Shown piece by piece: positions 28,301-30,785 of a stretch of DNA of 30,785 nucleotides; positions within the stretch are counted from its first letter, which is position 1; the number at the start of each line of letters is the position of its first letter. Source of the DNA: Rhizaria sp. SCN 62-66. Taxonomy: Eukaryota; Rhizaria, unplaced. Below the pieces are notes generated by a model that was given only the letters and a program-made list of their open reading frames with translations, was not told the origin of the DNA and made no database searches. The position numbers and the translations under genes were made by a program. The stretch covers positions 1 through 30,785 of the forward strand of contig MEDY01000363.1 in NCBI GenBank assembly GCA_001724265.1. The letters are read 5' to 3'.

Positions 28301-30785
28301 CGGCAACGAGGTTGACAGCGTCGGCAGCAGCAGCAGCCACGTTGGCGCAAGCGCAAGTCTTGCCAACGTCAATGTGACCGTGGGTAACGCCGCCGATCGC
28401 GCGCTGAACGACGATGCTGAGAGAGAGCACTACGCTGCGATGTCGATCGACGAGGCCGAGGGCTCAGTGCGCACTCTCCCGCGCGCTGAGGTTCTCATCC
28501 GCCACACGCGCGCGCTGATTCTGCGCCGCCTTCACACTGCGAAGCGCGACCGACGCATGTGGGTGTGGCAGCTGCTCTTCCCGTTCCTCATCCTGCTCGT
28601 GTTTATCCTTGCTACGAAGTTCGCCATCAAGGCCACGTTCCCCGCCACAATCACCACGCTCGCGGCGATCCCGAGCGCCGTCACTGTGCCGTTCGCCAAC
28701 GCCACGCGCATCGCAGGCACGACTGCGCCGGACGCGCTGCAGGCGCTGATGGTTGGCGTTGAGGCCCAGAACTCGCGGCTGACGCTTGAGCCGCTGCAGG
28801 ACCTGCCTGTTGACCCTGAGGCGACGTGGCCGCAGCGCTTCTCTGACGTGCTGCTGGCTAAGATCAAGGACGGTGATGATGAGAACGCGACGGACTCTGT
28901 TGCGGATCACGACTCGGGCGCGACTGCTGTCTCTGAGTCTAGGAACGCGCAGACGGGCGCTGTTGCAAGCTTTGTGACGCACGCGAACGAGTATTTGCGC
29001 GACGTTGCTGCAGCGCTGCTTCGCGTTGTCACTGACGAGGATGACAGTGACATCCCGCCGCGGTACATCGCGATGGGCTACAGCCAGCTGACGAACTTGC
29101 CGAGCGGCGTGACCGACGACAGCGAAGTGACCGTGGGCGACGAAGAAGATGATACCTTTGTCTCGAGCGTGCTGTTCGTCAACGCGACCGTGCGCGACGG
29201 GCTGCCCATCGCGGTCAACACGTGGACCAACTCGCTGCTGCGCGCCACGCACGCGGTCAACGCCGCTGCGGACCCAGTGCCGACGGTGACTGTGACGAAC
29301 TAGCCGCTGGACAAGACCCGCTCGCAGATGGTGCTCATGTCGGCAACGGCCGCGTTCGCCGTGTGCATCGCTATGGCCTTCGTGCCGGCCACGTTCGCCG
29401 CGTTCCTCGTCAAGGAGCGCGCGGATAAGGGCAAGCACCTGCAGCTCATCAGCGGCGTGTCGCCCATCGCGTACTGGCTCTCTGCGCTGCTGTGGGACCT
29501 CGTCAACTTCGTGCTGCCGTTCGCGCTCGTGATGCTGGTGCTGCTGGTGTTCGACGTCACGTCACTGCTCGGCGAGTCTGTGGGGGTGACTGTGCTCGTG
29601 CTCTGGCTCTTCTGCCTCGCAGTCGCACCTTTCACGTACTCGATGTCGTTTCTCTTTGACTCGCACTCGGTGGCGCAGAACATGACTCTGCTCGTCAACT
29701 TCTTCTTCTCCGTGCTCCTGCTTATCGCCTACATTGTGATGCAGATCAACCCGTCGACGTCGAGCCTCAACAGCCACCTGGCGTTCGTGTACCGTCTCTT
29801 CCCGCCCTTCTGTCTCGGTGAGGTCATGGCCAACCTCATGGTTCGCGACTCGCGCACTGCCTTCCGCACGCCGCTGGGGCCCTGGGACCTTAAGGTCTCT
29901 GGCTGGGCTCTCATCTTCCTCGTCATCGACTTCGTGATCTACACCGTCCTGCTTGCGTGCATCGAGCACGTGCATTCGAGCGGCTCTTTCTCCGCCGCGC
30001 TCAAGGCGCTGCCCTGCGGGTCTCGCCACCGCGAGTCCGGTGTGGCAGCGGCCACGAGCCAGAGCAGTGGCCTGAGCCGGTACACCGAGCTTTTCAATGA
30101 CGGCAGCGCCTCGAACTCAGCTGCTACTACCAACGGCGTGAGTCTGGGTGACGGCGAAGATGAGGACGTGGCCGCTGAGCGCGCGCACATCTTGGCCGGC
30201 CAGTGCGACGATCCCGAGCGGTTCATGGTCACGATCAAGGGCTTGCGCAAGGTGTACCCGTCGCGCCTCGGCGCCAAGCCGCACGTGGCCGTCGCAGACT
30301 TGTACTACAGTGTTGGCAAGGGCGAGTGCTTTGGCTTCCTCGGCGCGAACGGTGCGGGTAAGACAACCAGTCTCAAGATGCTCAGTGGTGATGAGACGCC
30401 GACATCCGGCACTGCGCTGCTGGGTGGCTTTGACATCCTGCACAGTCCCTACGAGGTCCGCCAGCTCATCGGCTACTGCCCGCAGTTCGACGCCCTGCTG
30501 CCGCTGCTCACCGCGCGCGAGCACCTTTCGCTGTACGCGCGCATCAAGTGCGTGCCGGAGGCGCGTGTCGCGCGCTTTGTGGCGGCGTTGATCGCGAAGC
30601 TCGGCCTCGATGACATCGCTGACAAGCCTGCCGGCACGTACTCCGGCGGCAACAAGCGTAAGCTCTCGGTCGGTATCGCTCTCGTTGGCAACCCGCTGAT
30701 CGTGTTCCTGGATGAGCCGTCGACGGGCATGGACCCGCAGGCGCGTCGCTCGATGTGGAAGCTCATTTCGTCCACGATGGCCAAC
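25362..30785 (+). CDS. ABCA-family full ABC transporter, two in-frame TAG codons, cut at right edge
   Basis: The frame runs 1,808 codons to the edge, interrupted only by TAG at codons 244 and 1314. Start is ATG 25362; ATG 25383 is an alternative. Order: ABCA-type N-terminus (QFKALLVKNALLKRR) with one membrane segment, a lumenal or extracellular loop, a membrane cluster (residues 258-455) with SEKELRIREGARMMGL, and the family motif VLPNEYGTPRKWYFFLKPSFW-like region near 450-470. NBD1 has Walker A GHNGAGKST (594), signature LSGGQKRKLS (697), Walker B VYLDEP (D721, E722) and switch His753. A Ser/Gly-rich linker, second membrane half (FVPATFAAFLVKERADKGKH) and NBD2 follow: Walker A GANGAGKTT (1661), YSGGNKRKLS (1760), Walker B FLDEPSTGMDPQ (E1785). 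ABCA proteins move lipids or related substrates across membranes using ATP; substrate here is unknown. All ATPase residues are intact, arguing against a pseudogene. Confidence 0.95.
26091..26093 (+). other. In-frame TAG codon 1 in the ABCA gene
   Basis: The frame reads GTG CCG ATG CCG ACG CGC TAG TAC ACG CAG GAC AAG TTC, that is VPMPTR-x-YTQDKFSDLIG. This is the end of the first large loop, just before the next membrane segment, and other ABCA proteins have a similar (F/M)PTR-polar-Y-T-x-D-x-F stretch here (my recollection of the plant ABCA1-type sequence has Glu at x). Conserved sequence on both sides makes an exon end at this point unlikely. Confidence 0.85.
28171..28206 (+). repeat. Hexamer tandem repeat (GCAGTG) encoding a Ser-Gly linker
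   Basis: GCAGTG is repeated five times and followed by GCAGCA. It encodes SGSGSGSGSGS in the flexible segment between NBD1 and the second membrane half of the ABCA protein. The surrounding linker (about 28150-28480) is rich in Ser, Gly, Asn and Ala and is probably disordered. Such repeats change length easily by slippage; since the unit is six bases, the frame would be kept. Confidence 0.85.
29301..29303 (+). other. In-frame TAG codon 2 in the ABCA gene
   Basis: The frame reads GTG ACG AAC TAG CCG CTG GAC AAG, that is VTN-x-PLDKT. In animal ABCA proteins this is the N-H-P-L motif that closes the second large loop before the membrane segments, so TAG stands where His is usual in those proteins. 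The upstream GLPIAVNTWTNSLLRA and the downstream FVPATFAAFLVKERA are both typical ABCA sequence in the same frame. Confidence 0.85.

Noticed and set aside
26387-29698. Long minus-strand open frames opposite the ABCA gene (for example 28464-29438, 26387-26962)
   Set aside because: Shadows of a GC-rich coding sequence; Arg/His/Val-rich with no domain.
1-30785. tRNA, rRNA, CRISPR array, transposon or prophage
   Set aside because: No cloverleaf, ribosomal, spaced-repeat, transposase or terminal-repeat pattern was seen; in particular no CUA-anticodon tRNA is visible in this window.

Overview
The window comes from a microbial eukaryote (protist-type genome). It holds an ABCA-type full transporter, very large secreted proteins built from animal-like extracellular modules (Sushi/CCP, calcium-binding EGF), and at least one convincing spliceosomal intron (GTAAGT donor, pyrimidine-rich tract ending TTAACAG, exact reading-frame restoration). 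Nothing bacterial (operons, Shine-Dalgarno sites) is seen. The species cannot be named from the sequence.

Layout. (1) Positions 1-23232, minus strand: essentially the whole stretch reads as one giant gene, 5' end at 23232 (or the second ATG at 23160), 3' end beyond the left edge. It encodes at least about 7,600 residues. The order is signal peptide and Ser/Ala-rich head, a 5' intron zone with a possible 111-nt cassette exon, tandem units of about 715-721 residues, a long beta-rich middle with a possible beta-propeller, eight Sushi modules, one calcium-binding EGF, and more downstream. The last 12.7 kb is one uninterrupted frame running off the window. (2) 23233-23789: a short AT-rich divergent intergenic region. 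(3) 23790-24495, plus strand: a small gene of unknown function that needs one frame change. (4) 24496-25361: AT-rich, no gene recognised. (5) 25362-30785, plus strand: an ABCA-family transporter with two membrane halves and two nucleotide-binding domains, cut by the right edge inside the second.

The main point is how the genes must be read. The ABCA transporter contains two in-frame TAG codons, each inside sequence that is conserved and continuous on both sides. The giant gene contains one more in-frame TAG, and it aligns without gaps to Thr and Ser in two sister repeats. No in-frame TGA or TAA is needed in these reading frames, and the only visible gene end uses TGA. This points to UAG being a sense codon here (Gln or Glu are the plausible meanings), although nonsense mutation, readthrough or sequence error cannot be excluded from one window.

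In addition, the giant gene changes frame twice, both times in the +1 direction and both times at Tyr-TTT-CCC-C. The small gene changes frame once, also +1. These may be programmed frameshifts, indels in the assembly, or real mutations. The two large neighbours are divergently transcribed and share no obvious pathway: one makes a secreted or surface protein, the other a membrane lipid or small-molecule transporter.
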